A DNA stretch of 53,335 bases from Gammaproteobacteria bacterium (GCA_040183005.1 JAMPIW010000006.1:1-53335); one strand, 5' to 3'; shown: positions 1 to 8,803, numbered from the stretch's first letter. Translations and numbers: made by a program. The notes: a model not told the origin generated them from the sequence alone.

Positions 1-1
1 C

Positions 2-151
2 CCACTGGCGTCAGCCCCCTGTACCATGACCTCCGAGGCGCGGATGCAGTCCTATCAGCACCTTGCTTATGCCGATCTTGGAGACAAGGAAAACGATACC
101 TTCGTGAGGAATGTCATGGGCCACAAGGAAGGATTGCATCACGGACATTGA
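2..151 (+). CDS. 3' end of an unidentified gene, possibly a tyrosine recombinase
   Basis: An open frame enters from the left edge and stops at a TGA at 149-151, giving 49 residues with no start of its own in view. The last residues include VRNVMGHKEG. This resembles the (L/M)GH motif of tyrosine recombinases, where a conserved His lies shortly before the catalytic Tyr. However, the frame ends only about nine residues after the GH, too soon for a normal Tyr-containing tail. The call is a weak resemblance, not an identification. It is followed by about 130 bases and then the convergent 3' end of the pseudopilin operon. A chance open frame is a real alternative. Confidence 0.3.
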   Translation, partial: PLASAPCTMTSEARMQSYQHLAYADLGDKENDTFVRNVMGHKEGLHHGH

Positions 152-284
152 AAAATAAGTAAAATTTCTGTGGCGCCCAGTGCCACGAAATTAGTGGCTT
201 ACGCAAAAAACGCTAACCCATTTTGGCTGAAGTTACGTGCTATCTCACCCCCAACCCGATATCTATTACTGATGGCGCTAATCA

Positions 285-833
285 TTATCTATTTCGCTGC
301 ACAGGCATTGGCCTGGCTGGAAGCGGAACTTGAATTGCTGCGGGAGCGTTATACATAAAAACCCATTCCGCATAGGACTTCTTGCCCGCCAGAGACTCCA
401 AACCGGCGGGAAAGTTGGCGGTCTTTAACGATTTCTGTTTGCTCGCGCTGGCAACGCCGGTGATGCCGCCATCAATTGCGCGGATTACACTCCACTCATG
501 ATCACCTTTCCCCATCGGGTCCACATACAGCGCACGAATGTGACGCCTACTAGGAAAACGAGGGTCTTTCAGTAAATCGTTTAGCGAGCGTGGAAAGGTG
601 AACGTATTAAGTTGTTTGCCGGCCTGATAATAGCTTTTTATCGCATTCTGATATGCCAGGCCACGGAAAAGCAATTCCTTCTCCCTCTCGGCCTGCGTAA
701 CTCGCGATGTGATGGTTGCTGCAACACCTTCCATCAGGCCGGTTATTACAACTGCGACCAGCACCATGATATAGGTAAATCCATCCTGGCTATTTCTTGT
801 CGATCTCCCAGCTATTGATATCCTTGTTTTCAT
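285..833 (-). CDS. Type II secretion-like pseudopilin without Glu5
   Basis: This is a pilin-like protein of 182 residues and the last gene of the secretion operon. A prepilin cleavage site is visible as QDG|FTYIMVLVAV followed by a hydrophobic helix, preceded by a short basic leader (MKTRISIAGRSTRNS). The start at 833 is chosen because a GGCGGTG-like ribosome site precedes it and the leader length fits; it overlaps the end of gspG by 44 bases. An upstream in-frame start at 974 would add an unlikely 47 residues inside gspG. Position +5 of the mature protein is Met, not the usual Glu, as in some minor pseudopilins that cap the pseudopilus (GspK-like). The C-terminus is Pro-rich and matches nothing I know. 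The role as a minor pseudopilin is inferred from context. Confidence 0.75.
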   Translation of the reverse strand: MKTRISIAGRSTRNSQDGFTYIMVLVAVVITGLMEGVAATITSRVTQAEREKELLFRGLAYQNAIKSYYQAGKQLNTFTFPRSLNDLLKDPRFPSRRHIRALYVDPMGKGDHEWSVIRAIDGGITGVASASKQKSLKTANFPAGLESLAGKKSYAEWVFMYNAPAAIQVPLPARPMPVQRNR

Positions 834-1224
834 TTTCACCGCCCTCTTTTCCATCCGCACCCAAAGATAAAATATCGTAGCCGCCATTATGGCCAGGAGC
901 ACGGTATTGGTATGGATTCCCCCATGGATCATTTGGCACATCTTTTTTGAGATAAGGCCCCGCCCACTTTTCATCGCCTTCCGGTTTCACACGCAACGCC
1001 AAAAAGCCCTGTTGCGTCGTTGGGAAGTGCCCATTATCGACAAAATAGGTGTCAAGAGCTGTCATGAAATTTTCAATCTGGCTGCGCGCCGCCGATTGTT
1101 TTGCCGGATTGATGCGCTGGAACAACGCAGGGCCAACCAAAGCAGCCAATAATCCGATAATAACCAGCACAATCAGCAATTCCATCATGGTAAAGCCGGA
1201 AGACCATCTCATACTCTTTTTCAT
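790..1224 (-). CDS. gspG: Major pseudopilin GspG
   Basis: At 144 residues it has the normal length of GspG. The leader MKKSMRWSSG is cut before FTMMELLIVLVIIGLL, with Glu at mature position 5 as needed for N-methylation and subunit packing. The C-terminal part has the GspG signature: NFMTALDTYFVDNGHFPTT, then QQG, GPYLKKDVPNDPWGNPYQY, and SLGADGKEGG, the calcium-binding loop region. It should be processed by a prepilin peptidase (not in this window) and polymerise into the pseudopilus on the inner-membrane platform. It lies 40 bases after the preceding pseudopilin gene and overlaps the next one. Of the four pseudopilins this is the most canonical type II secretion member. Confidence 0.92.
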   Translation of the reverse strand: MKKSMRWSSGFTMMELLIVLVIIGLLAALVGPALFQRINPAKQSAARSQIENFMTALDTYFVDNGHFPTTQQGFLALRVKPEGDEKWAGPYLKKDVPNDPWGNPYQYRAPGHNGGYDILSLGADGKEGGENENKDINSWEIDKK

Positions 1225-1264
1225 AGATCAGCCCCTCACATCAAACCAAATTAAAATAAAAAAG

Positions 1265-1642
1265 CTACCATTCACTGTAGGACTCATCATTGGCGGCTTT
1301 TCCATCCGCTCCGCTTTTTATATCTATAATCCCCGCATCATCACGAACCTCACGCCACGTATCACTGCGCTCGGTGAGAGGGTCAACAGGGATTTTCCTC
1401 AGATAGCGCTTTTCCATCAGTTGCTTGATATCTTCCGGATAATTTCCCGTATCCGAATAGTAATCATCAATCGCCTTGCGCATCACCAGCAAATCTTCCT
1501 TGAGCACAGCCTCACGACCACGCTGTATTGAGTTGGTTACCAAGGGTGCGGCAAGACTGGCAAGAGTGACAATCAAAACCAGCACCACCATCAGCTCCAC
1601 CAAGGTAAAGCCTTGCTCTTTGTGGACAATACCGCAGGGCAT
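1265..1642 (-). CDS. Pseudopilin (short GspG/PilE-like)
   Basis: A 125-residue pseudopilin. The start at 1642 lies one base after the stop of the upstream gene and has an AAGGA ribosome site; longer in-frame starts reach back into that gene and are rejected. The leader MPCGIVHKEQG is followed by FTLVELMVVLVLIVTLASLAAP with Glu5 present. The soluble part reads AIDDYYSDTGNYPEDIKQL, then YLRKIPVDPLT, and ends ANDESYSEW. Its tail resembles that of the next pseudopilin upstream (AIDGSFYKDW), so the two are probably paralogues that arose by local duplication. The likely role is a second pseudopilus subunit. Exact correspondence to GspH, I or J cannot be given. Confidence 0.85.
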   Translation of the reverse strand: MPCGIVHKEQGFTLVELMVVLVLIVTLASLAAPLVTNSIQRGREAVLKEDLLVMRKAIDDYYSDTGNYPEDIKQLMEKRYLRKIPVDPLTERSDTWREVRDDAGIIDIKSGADGKAANDESYSEW

Positions 1643-1643
1643 G

Positions 1644-2183
1644 TCACCAATCCTTGTAGAAACTGCCGTCAATCGCCTTGCGACGGCTCGTTGACCGCAC
1701 ATCGTAAACATCCGCCCCGCCCCACGAACTTGAATCAGGTACGTCCTGATAGCCACGTAGCGCCCATTGCTCGTGTGATGGCTTATTTGAGTCTGTAAAG
1801 GGATCGACAGGAATACGGCGCAAGTATTTAACCTTCCCACCCTTGGCCTGATCAGCACCCACGCCTTCAACCAATACCTGCAAAGTTTTCGGGTAACCGT
1901 CTTCGCTAACGGCGTTATTCAGTTTAGATATTTTTGCGGTTTCCCAATCAAGATGAAAACGGTCGATGGCGCCACGCATATCACGCAGCGCCTGACGCAA
2001 CTCTATCTCCTTGTTGCGGCGTACTGTAATTTCAGCATAAGGCAAAGCAACTGCCGCGAGAATCGAAAGAATCACTAGCGTCACCAGCAACTCGACGAAG
2101 GTGATTCCCCGGACATGGTGTTTCTTACCGTACAATGGCACGAGAGATATTTGACTGTGGGCTAATGATGTCACCCGCTGCAT
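1644..2183 (-). CDS. Pseudopilin (short GspG/PilE-like)
   Basis: A pilin-like protein with HHVRG|ITFVELLVTLVILSILAAVALP: a prepilin peptidase site, Glu5, and a hydrophobic assembly helix. The body has ALRDMRGAIDRFHLDWE, then YLRRIPVDPFT, and a C-terminal DVRSTSRRKAIDGSFYKDW. This layout is known in short pseudopilins annotated as GspG-like in secretion clusters outside the enterobacterial Gsp type. The ATG at 2183 would overlap the secretin gene by 59 bases and give a 25-residue leader. A GTG at 2141 is an alternative with a leader of about 12 residues, so the start is uncertain. Confidence 0.82.
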   Translation of the reverse strand: MQRVTSLAHSQISLVPLYGKKHHVRGITFVELLVTLVILSILAAVALPYAEITVRRNKEIELRQALRDMRGAIDRFHLDWETAKISKLNNAVSEDGYPKTLQVLVEGVGADQAKGGKVKYLRRIPVDPFTDSNKPSHEQWALRGYQDVPDSSSWGGADVYDVRSTSRRKAIDGSFYKDW

Positions 2184-4410
2184 TTTTTACCGATGAGACA
2201 CCGTATGTCAGAGCGGAAACACCTGGCTTCAACGCACGGAACCGGAGGGTAGCCAGAATACCTTTCTCCATAGTAGAAACAGCGTCATTTGCAAAGCCTG
2301 CACTTAGACGTACAGCATCTCCTGTCTCATTTTTATCTGCCTGAAAAAACCCGACACTGAGCTCACCCGCATCACCTCCGACAAATTCCAATACCTTTGG
2401 GTTGAAGTGTATTTCCGTGGCAATCTCCCTATTTTTAGAAAGATTGTCAAAAAGAAGCTGAACTTCCACCTCGTTTTGATTAGTGGCCGTATAAGCGGGC
2501 GCAGAAAAACCGAGGATGGGGACTTGGATAACATTACCCACGCCACTTGGCGCGATCGACTGGCCTGACAATGAAGGTGTCGCCTGGTTTTCGCTCACCG
2601 GCGCCTGCGATGACTCCTGTATCACTGCGCTATCCTTTACCTCAGCCGTTACTGGAGAGACCAGGCTCTGAAAAGGTGCTTGATCAAGATATTTATCTTC
2701 CGTTCCAGAATAAAACTGGCGAGCGTCCTTAGCGGGCAGATCCCAGCCTCGCACAACACGCGGGGTGATAGTCAGCAAAACGTCTGTGCGGCCTTTTGAG
2801 GTATCGTAAGAACTAAATAGAGAGCCTGCTACGGGAATGTCTCCCAGCAATGGAACCCTTACTATCGTTTTGCGATCCTCGTCACGAATAAGACCGCCCA
2901 GAATCGCTGTTTCACCATCACGCAACAGCATAAAGGTTTCAGCATTCCGGCTACCAATAAGGAATGCCGGCTCTGTCGCTGATCCCAGATTAGCCCCCAG
3001 GGAGCTCACCTCCAAGCCAAGCTTTACTGATGATGAGTTATCCAGGTTTATGGTTGGTTCAACGCTAAGCTTTATACCAATGTCTTTGTAGTCATAGGTA
3101 GTGTTCACCTGCCCCGTCGTATTGATGATAGTGGAAACACGCAACGGTACACGGTCGCCAATATGGATTTTTGCGGATTTTCCGTTCACAACCCTTATCT
3201 TGGGATTGGCAAGCGTCCTGGCATCTACATCCTGCTTAAAAAACCTGAAGGTCGCAGAAGGAAGCGTAAGTAATGAGGCCGTCTCAATAGCGCCACTAAT
3301 GGACCCACTAAGGGCAATGGCTGACGGAACCGTGGCGCTGATTTGATACGACCCAAGGTCAAGACCCAGACGCTCGGCCTTGGTGCGATTCATCTCCAAA
3401 ATCTCTACTTCCAGAACTATTTCAGCGGGCTTTCTGTCGTTGACATCAATAATTTTTGCTACCTGCCTGATAACCTCCTCGGTATCACGGACAACCAGAG
3501 TGTTTAACTGTTCATTGACGATTATTTTCTTGATGGTCATTACACCTCTCAGGATATCCACCACCTCCTTAGCCCGGATAGTATTCAAATAAAAGGTTCG
3601 CATCACATGATCTTCATATTGGCCACGCTTCTCCTTCGAGTCCGGCACAACAATGATGGTATTTTTACTTATTTTTTTATAAAAAGTTTTGGTTGCCACA
3701 TTAATCAGTGCCAAAGATTGCTCGAAAGACACATCCTTGGCAAACACTGTGACAGGAGATATAGCTTTGACGCCCTCATCAAATATAATATTTATGCCAA
3801 AAGATTTGGCAACGAACTCAAAAACAGAGCGCATATCGGCTTGACGGAAATTAAGCGAGATGGGAGATATTGAAGTCAAAGAGAATTTCTCGGTATCAAA
3901 CTCCTTATTTTTTTTATTTTCAATATTGGCAATGGCCTCTGATGCTGCCTTGTGATCAGGATAGATATTTACGGCCTTCTGGAAGATGCGTTTCGCCTCG
4001 TCGGCATTTCCCGCGCCTTCTATCAGAACTCCTTCCTGATAAAGATTGTTGGCCTCTCTTTTCGAAAGCGCCTTGTTTATCGCCTGCATTAGCCTCTCAT
4101 CACCCGGCATTGCCGTCAAACCCTGCTGGAATTGAATAATGGATTCATCAATCTTTTCCTTCTCCAAAAGAAGAATTCCTTGATGATAATAATAATCAGC
4201 CGCCTTGAATTCCGCATGCTTCAGACGTGACTTATACTCCACATTCCTTGGGTCATCGCTATAGGCCTTCCGGAATTCAATGACGGCGTTTATCCATTCC
4301 TGCTTATCTTCATATTTCTCCGCCTTTCGAATCGGTCCGGCACAAGCCGCAACAAACAGGAACAACACTACCACCATTGAATAACATGTTATTTTTTTTA
4401 TAGGATTCAT
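2125..4410 (-). CDS. Lipoprotein secretin with N-terminal TPRs and C-terminal cohesin-like domain
   Basis: This is a 761-residue outer-membrane secretin. A signal peptide ends in a lipobox with Cys at residue 23 (VAAC). Residues of about 30-170 form TPR-like helices. About 178-255 is an STN/N0 domain (ISLNFRQADMRSVFEFVAKS), then an N1 ring domain (MRTFYLNTIRAKEVVDILRG), then the secretin core at about 340-560 with GETAILGGLIRDEDRKT and VPLLGDIPVAGSLF. After a Ser/Pro/Gln-rich linker, residues of about 630-761 look like a cohesin fold: EVEVQLLFDNLSKNREIATEI, then FNPKVLEFVGGDAGEL and ATLRFRALKPGVSALTYG. In other systems cohesins bind dockerin modules or carbohydrate. Layout is closest to the MshL/GspD group. 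The cohesin may face the surface or hold a substrate, which is inference. Confidence 0.9.
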   Translation of the reverse strand: MNPIKKITCYSMVVVLFLFVAACAGPIRKAEKYEDKQEWINAVIEFRKAYSDDPRNVEYKSRLKHAEFKAADYYYHQGILLLEKEKIDESIIQFQQGLTAMPGDERLMQAINKALSKREANNLYQEGVLIEGAGNADEAKRIFQKAVNIYPDHKAASEAIANIENKKNKEFDTEKFSLTSISPISLNFRQADMRSVFEFVAKSFGINIIFDEGVKAISPVTVFAKDVSFEQSLALINVATKTFYKKISKNTIIVVPDSKEKRGQYEDHVMRTFYLNTIRAKEVVDILRGVMTIKKIIVNEQLNTLVVRDTEEVIRQVAKIIDVNDRKPAEIVLEVEILEMNRTKAERLGLDLGSYQISATVPSAIALSGSISGAIETASLLTLPSATFRFFKQDVDARTLANPKIRVVNGKSAKIHIGDRVPLRVSTIINTTGQVNTTYDYKDIGIKLSVEPTINLDNSSSVKLGLEVSSLGANLGSATEPAFLIGSRNAETFMLLRDGETAILGGLIRDEDRKTIVRVPLLGDIPVAGSLFSSYDTSKGRTDVLLTITPRVVRGWDLPAKDARQFYSGTEDKYLDQAPFQSLVSPVTAEVKDSAVIQESSQAPVSENQATPSLSGQSIAPSGVGNVIQVPILGFSAPAYTATNQNEVEVQLLFDNLSKNREIATEIHFNPKVLEFVGGDAGELSVGFFQADKNETGDAVRLSAGFANDAVSTMEKGILATLRFRALKPGVSALTYGVSSVKNAAGDIISPQSNISRAIVR

Positions 4411-4416
4411 TAGACG

Positions 4417-5046
4417 CTATCTTTCAATATCACTTGTTTCTTGAGCCGCATTTAACGCGGACCCTCCCGATATTAGTATTTGAGCCGTCACATTTGTGAC
4501 AGGATCTTTTAGGGATACCGCGTCGTTCGTTATCCTTTCAACAACAAAGCGACTGCCGGCCTTGTCTCCAGAAAATACAAAATATCGTTTCTCCATGTTC
4601 ATCAAAAGTGCCTGCCCTTGTCCTCCGTGCCAAATAGAACCAAGATATTTAAAATTTGCGGCGTCGGCGCGCGCCATCTCCTCTTCAAGTTGCTCAGGAG
4701 ATTTTTGCGGTACGGCGGCAGGTGTCTCATCATTAGCTATTGGTTTATTGTTATAATCCGTCGCAATGGGTGTTGTCTCTTTTACAGGTTCTGAATATTC
4801 TTCAAAAACTGGATAGAACAAGTCACGTCCAACCACATTAGCCTGCTCCACAGGCGCATTAAGATCTCTTATCTTAAAATCAGAAACCTGGAATTCGCCT
4901 GCCGTCGACCCTATTCCGTGTGCCTCCCGAGAATTGACCTGACCCCACGCCCCCCAATTTAATATGTTGGCTGCCATCAAAACAAAAGCCAGCACCAGCA
5001 GTATTGCATTGCGATGCCTGATGGCAATTTCCTTGTAATCTTTCAT
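4417..5046 (-). CDS. PilP/GspC-like inner-membrane to secretin connector
   Basis: The protein has 209 residues, with a short cytoplasmic start, one membrane segment at about residues 13-30 (AILLVLAFVLMAANIL) and a periplasmic remainder. A Pro/Thr-rich linker leads to a compact beta domain (FKYLGSIWHGGQGQALLMN, then KRYFVFSGDKAGSRFVVERI and NDAVSLKDP). This matches the size and pattern of the homology-region domain of GspC and PilP, which contacts the secretin N0 domain. The gene starts inside the end of the PilO-like gene (ATGA-type overlap) and ends seven bases before the secretin start, so the order PilM-N-O-P-secretin is kept. The assignment rests on position, topology and weak motif similarity. 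Confidence 0.72.
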   Translation of the reverse strand: MKDYKEIAIRHRNAILLVLAFVLMAANILNWGAWGQVNSREAHGIGSTAGEFQVSDFKIRDLNAPVEQANVVGRDLFYPVFEEYSEPVKETTPIATDYNNKPIANDETPAAVPQKSPEQLEEEMARADAANFKYLGSIWHGGQGQALLMNMEKRYFVFSGDKAGSRFVVERITNDAVSLKDPVTNVTAQILISGGSALNAAQETSDIER

Positions 5047-5612
5047 CTTCCCGTCTTGTGATAAGTTATTAAGCGCAATTGCGCCTTAACCAAATCCTGC
5101 TGCCCTGCCAGGCGGCTTATCGAGCCCTCGCCAACAACAGTCCAGGTTGGCAGGCTACGAATATCAACAAGAAATTCATTCAGACCCTGATAGTCTCCCT
5201 GTAATGCCAACTCCATATACAGCGGCGTGTACCCATTCCTTTCTTTACCCTCATCGTAGGATTCAGAAATAATCGATATTTTTCTGCGTATTGCAATACT
5301 ATCAATGTTATTTACAAGATCAGCATGGCCGGCAGGGCTATTTATTTTTTTATCAATGGCCGAAAGTTGTTTAATAGCGCTCAAATATGCGCTATAGATT
5401 TGAACAGAGCGCGTATCATCAATAATCCGCTTACGTTCGAGATTAACCGATTCAGAGAAGCTGTTGATATCCTTGCGTACAGGCATCCAATATCCAAAAC
5501 AGACTACAATGGCCAGGATTATGGCGCACCCGCCAGCCACCATCCCCGCCTTGATCAGGGGATGGCGTAGCGAATACACTATGTTTTCCGAAAAAGGATG
5601 CGCCGCCTTCAT
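5043..5612 (-). CDS. PilO/GspM-like inner-membrane assembly protein
   Basis: A 189-residue bitopic protein with a membrane segment at about residues 22-42 (AGMVAGGCAIILAIVVCFGYW), then a coiled-coil stretch and a ferredoxin-like periplasmic domain (YTPLYMELALQGDYQGLNEFLVDIRSLPTWTVVGEGSI). The pattern LxLxGxYxxLxxFLxxIxxLPR/T is typical of PilO. In type IV pilus and MSHA systems PilO pairs with PilN to form the inner-membrane alignment complex. The gene overlaps both neighbours by four bases, consistent with translational coupling. Confidence 0.8.
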   Translation of the reverse strand: MKAAHPFSENIVYSLRHPLIKAGMVAGGCAIILAIVVCFGYWMPVRKDINSFSESVNLERKRIIDDTRSVQIYSAYLSAIKQLSAIDKKINSPAGHADLVNNIDSIAIRRKISIISESYDEGKERNGYTPLYMELALQGDYQGLNEFLVDIRSLPTWTVVGEGSISRLAGQQDLVKAQLRLITYHKTGR

Positions 5613-6151
5613 GAAAGACGTTCCTTTATCCGCAGGTCGAACTGAACAATCTGTTTATCGTTCAATGTACGCTGCGACTGTTTTGTCAGAAAAACTTCAT
5701 TGAAGCTTTTTTCTTTTTCAAGATCGCGCAAAAAAACAGTGAGTATTTTTGCACTGCTGGCCTCAGCCGTAATCTGAGCCTCACTGGTATCTCCCTTGTA
5801 ATGAAGAGTCACAAGATAGGCTTCATCAGGGAGCAACAGCTCTATTTTTCTCAGGAATGCGGATAGCGAACTTTCCCCACCACTTGATATGGATGAAACA
5901 GCGGATATACGATTTTTCAACGTAGCAAGCTCTTTCTGGCTGGGAAATTCTTTTGGCATACCAGCGACGTGCCTGTTTTTGAGTTCGGATAATTCATGCT
6001 CCAAATCGATCTTCGCCTGCTTCATCTGGGATGTTTGCATAGCCATCCAAGTGGCTAACAACATAGCCAGCAACGCGGTCACCCATAAAACCACCATTAT
6101 CCGTGGTGCCGTGGCAGCGGATGACGTCGAAAAATTGGTTTTAATTCTCAT
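5609..6151 (-). CDS. PilN-like inner-membrane assembly protein
   Basis: A 180-residue protein. The start at 6151 makes an ATGA overlap with the preceding gene; an upstream in-frame start (6253) would run 100 bases into that gene and is rejected. A short basic N-terminus (MRIKTNFSTSSAATAPR) is followed by a membrane segment (IMVVLWVTALLAMLLATWMA), a coiled coil (SQMKQAKIDLEHELSELKNRH) and a periplasmic alpha/beta domain (LSAFLRKIELLLPDEAYLVTLHYKGD). This is the PilN/GspL C-terminal architecture: the N-terminus docks on PilM and the periplasmic part pairs with PilO. The cytoplasmic tail lacks the clear PilN motif INLLP, so it is divergent. Confidence 0.78.
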   Translation of the reverse strand: MRIKTNFSTSSAATAPRIMVVLWVTALLAMLLATWMAMQTSQMKQAKIDLEHELSELKNRHVAGMPKEFPSQKELATLKNRISAVSSISSGGESSLSAFLRKIELLLPDEAYLVTLHYKGDTSEAQITAEASSAKILTVFLRDLEKEKSFNEVFLTKQSQRTLNDKQIVQFDLRIKERLS

Positions 6152-7104
6152 CGCAATATCGTCGCCGACAGGGTTGATACCATGCTGTCCACGGTATTTC
6201 CGGACATGCCTTGCGTAGACATGAATTCGACTCCTCCGGCCACCCTGATACATTTCCCTACCATGCGTTTATCCAACAAATCCGCAACGCCAGAGATATC
6301 CTGGGCATTACCTATCGTGTGTATGTTTTTTATGCTCCGTCCAGGGGCGGAATGCGTATATATGCGAACCAACCTTTCTGACTCGGCGGCGATTTCCTGA
6401 TATTCTTTCGCCCGTTCCGGCATGGTTTCACGCCAACGCGAGCGGACAAAACGTAATCGACCCTGCTCATCCGAAATGGACACTGTCCAGGCATCGTCAT
6501 CCAAAGAAATAACAACCATATCGGCGCCATCGCAGGAGAATCGGCCATAAAACCGGTTAAAGCGGTAACATGCCGCCATGTCGATGACTGTACTAATCAC
6601 GCCCGCGGTCCGGCATGCCTCCTTCAGGCACAGCAACCAATCCCGATCAACAGCCATCGCCAGTAAGAGATATTTGCCGTTATCCACGCCGATAGGCTGG
6701 CAACTGCATTCAATGGCGCGTCCCCCCAAATGCAATTCCTTGCTGAACCGCCAGTGTGCAAGCGCCAGCTGCTCTTTGCTGGTTTTAGGAATGGCATCCA
6801 GATCGAATACTCGCAAGCTCACTGCCGGGTCAGGCAATGCAATCTGGATGGGGATATGCGACCTCTTGACTTCACAACATAACTCGTCCAGCACGGATGA
6901 AAGCGCATCGCCTATCTCGGGCGTAGGGGCGCCACTGAATAGCGTGAAGGGCAGATTTATCTGCTTGATCCGTTTGATATAGCGTGCCTGTTTTGTGGTG
7001 ACAACATGTGCGACTGAAAGACGATCCCTGCCGATGCCGATCCCAAACACGGTTTTAGAGCGTGGCGTAATTCTGTCAAAAAGATTATTCAACGAAAGTG
7101 ACAC
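6148..7104 (-). CDS. PilM-like (MshI/GspL-N-like) actin-fold assembly protein
   Basis: A 318-residue cytoplasmic protein with no membrane segment. Its features fit the actin-like PilM/MshI family: an N-terminal strand pair (TVFGIGIGRDRLSVAHVV), PIQIALPDPAVSLRVFDLDAIPKT (PilM-like LP substitutes), then a central DMAACYRFNRFY and DMVVISLDDDAWTVSI. The start is a GTG at 7104 overlapping the end of gspE by 20 bases; an AAAGAG ribosome site lies just upstream. It would be the cytoplasmic anchor that links the ATPase side to the PilN-like protein encoded next. Nucleotide-binding motifs are degenerate by eye, so activity is not claimed. Confidence 0.75.
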   Translation of the reverse strand: MSLSLNNLFDRITPRSKTVFGIGIGRDRLSVAHVVTTKQARYIKRIKQINLPFTLFSGAPTPEIGDALSSVLDELCCEVKRSHIPIQIALPDPAVSLRVFDLDAIPKTSKEQLALAHWRFSKELHLGGRAIECSCQPIGVDNGKYLLLAMAVDRDWLLCLKEACRTAGVISTVIDMAACYRFNRFYGRFSCDGADMVVISLDDDAWTVSISDEQGRLRFVRSRWRETMPERAKEYQEIAAESERLVRIYTHSAPGRSIKNIHTIGNAQDISGVADLLDKRMVGKCIRVAGGVEFMSTQGMSGNTVDSMVSTLSATILR

Positions 7105-8803
7105 GATTAATCTCTTTCAACGTCGCTTGACCTGAAAACACTAACGCCAACGCGGATTGACGTAATGTGACCATGCCATTCTGCACCGCCGCCGCCTGCA
7201 TCTCATTGATCGGGCGTCGCTCTATGATCATCTGGCGGATGGATGGCGACAAAGCGAGGAACTCGGTAACAGCGGCGCGGCCGCGATAACCCGTACCGTG
7301 GCAGTAATCGCAGCCGACTCCTTCGTACCATACCTGATTTTGATATTGCGCAGGATCGAGCCCAGACAACTCCAGAAGGCCATCATCAACCGTGGTGTGA
7401 CGCTTGCATTTCGGGCAAATGATTCGCACCAGGCGTTGCGCCATTACACAGTTGAGCGCCGATACGAAGTTATACGTATCCACTCCCATGTGGCTGAAGC
7501 GCCCGAGAACATCGAAGGCGCTATTTGCATGCACCGTTGTAAACACCAGGTGTCCCGTCAGGGCCGATTGCACGGCAATCTGCGCTGTTTCTCCATCGCG
7601 TATTTCACCTACCATGATCTTGTCGGGATCATGTCGCAGGATGGAGCGTAGCCCTTTGGCAAAGGTAAGATTTTTCTTCTCATTTACCGCGATCTGCACG
7701 ATGCCGTGCAATTGATACTCGACCGGATCTTCGATAGTAATGATCTTCTCATCACCGGTGTTCAATTCGCTGAGCGCCGCATACAGCGTGGTCGTTTTTC
7801 CACTGCCGGTGGGGCCAGTAATTAGCACCATGCCATAGGGTTCATGGATACTCTTGCGAAATTTCTTCAGGATTTCCGGTGCCATCCCCAGGCTTTCAAG
7901 CCGTAAACTCTTCATTCCATCGGTGATGGATGATTTGTCCAAAATCCGGATCACCACATCCTCGCCGAATACACTGGGCAGGATGGATACCCTGAAATCT
8001 ATGTCGCGCGAACCAAAGCGCAACTTGAAGCGTCCATCCTGCGGCACCCTTTTTTCGGCGATGTCCAACTCCGCCATCACTTTGAGGCGCGACACCAACG
8101 CGCTCTGATGACGCCGGTCGAGCGTATCGGTCGCGGGGTATAAAACACCGTCGATACGATAATTAACCGAGATACCCTTTTCGTAGGTCTCTATATGCAC
8201 GTCACTGACGCGCTTTTGAATGGCCGCCGACAGCATGCTGTTAATGAGCTTTATGACCGGACTTGCAGCATCATCATTGGCCGCATCCAATGATACGTAT
8301 TGCTCCCTGCCATCGTCATTCTCCTTGACGATGGCAAGCTTGAAATCCTCGGAGACGCCCTTCAACACCTCGGAATTACCCTCGCTGCGCTTCAACACCG
8401 CTGCAATCGCTTGTGGACTGCTGGCGTATAAGCGCACCTGCAAACCACTCAAACGTTCCAGATGGTCTGCCAAAGTAATATCGCAGGGGGGAGAAACAAC
8501 AACGATCAACTCCTCTCCATCTCTCTGGTAGGGAACAACCCCATGCTGATAGGCGTGTGCTGCGGATATCAAGCTATACAACTCTGGAGAAATGATAAAT
8601 CCCTCCAAATCAACATAGGGCAAACCACACTGTTCGGCCAGAGCTTCGGCCAATTGTGCCGGTGTAATACGGCCTTCATCAAGCAACGCCTCGCCGAGCC
8701 GGACCTTTTTGACGGCCAACACAGCATCAATCTGATGCTGGCTGACATACTGCTTGTCCAGCAGGATGTCACCCAACTTCTGATAACTGAAGGGATGTCT
8801 CAT
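7085..8803 (-). CDS. gspE: Type II secretion/MSHA assembly ATPase (GspE/MshE family)
   Basis: A 572-residue hexameric secretion ATPase that powers pseudopilus assembly from the cytoplasmic face. An N-terminal MshEN/GspE-N domain covers residues 1-140 (QKLGDILLDKQYVSQHQID, LGEALLDEGRITPAQLAEAL); such domains bind c-di-GMP in some family members. The core has Walker A GPTGSGKT (330-337), an Asp box (IITIEDPVEY), Walker B IMVGEIRD (396-403) and a His box TTVHANSA (422-429). Four cysteines at 463, 466, 498 and 501 (CPKC and CDYC) form the zinc module of GspE/PilB. It overlaps gspF by four bases and the PilM-like gene by twenty. PilB of type IV pili is the main alternative name. Confidence 0.93.
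   Translation of the reverse strand: MRHPFSYQKLGDILLDKQYVSQHQIDAVLAVKKVRLGEALLDEGRITPAQLAEALAEQCGLPYVDLEGFIISPELYSLISAAHAYQHGVVPYQRDGEELIVVVSPPCDITLADHLERLSGLQVRLYASSPQAIAAVLKRSEGNSEVLKGVSEDFKLAIVKENDDGREQYVSLDAANDDAASPVIKLINSMLSAAIQKRVSDVHIETYEKGISVNYRIDGVLYPATDTLDRRHQSALVSRLKVMAELDIAEKRVPQDGRFKLRFGSRDIDFRVSILPSVFGEDVVIRILDKSSITDGMKSLRLESLGMAPEILKKFRKSIHEPYGMVLITGPTGSGKTTTLYAALSELNTGDEKIITIEDPVEYQLHGIVQIAVNEKKNLTFAKGLRSILRHDPDKIMVGEIRDGETAQIAVQSALTGHLVFTTVHANSAFDVLGRFSHMGVDTYNFVSALNCVMAQRLVRIICPKCKRHTTVDDGLLELSGLDPAQYQNQVWYEGVGCDYCHGTGYRGRAAVTEFLALSPSIRQMIIERRPINEMQAAAVQNGMVTLRQSALALVFSGQATLKEINRVTFVE

Noticed and set aside
170-358. 62-residue plus-strand ORF with a hydrophobic segment
   Set aside because: It starts at GTG without a clear ribosome site and overlaps the convergent pseudopilin gene end. 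Possible but not supported.
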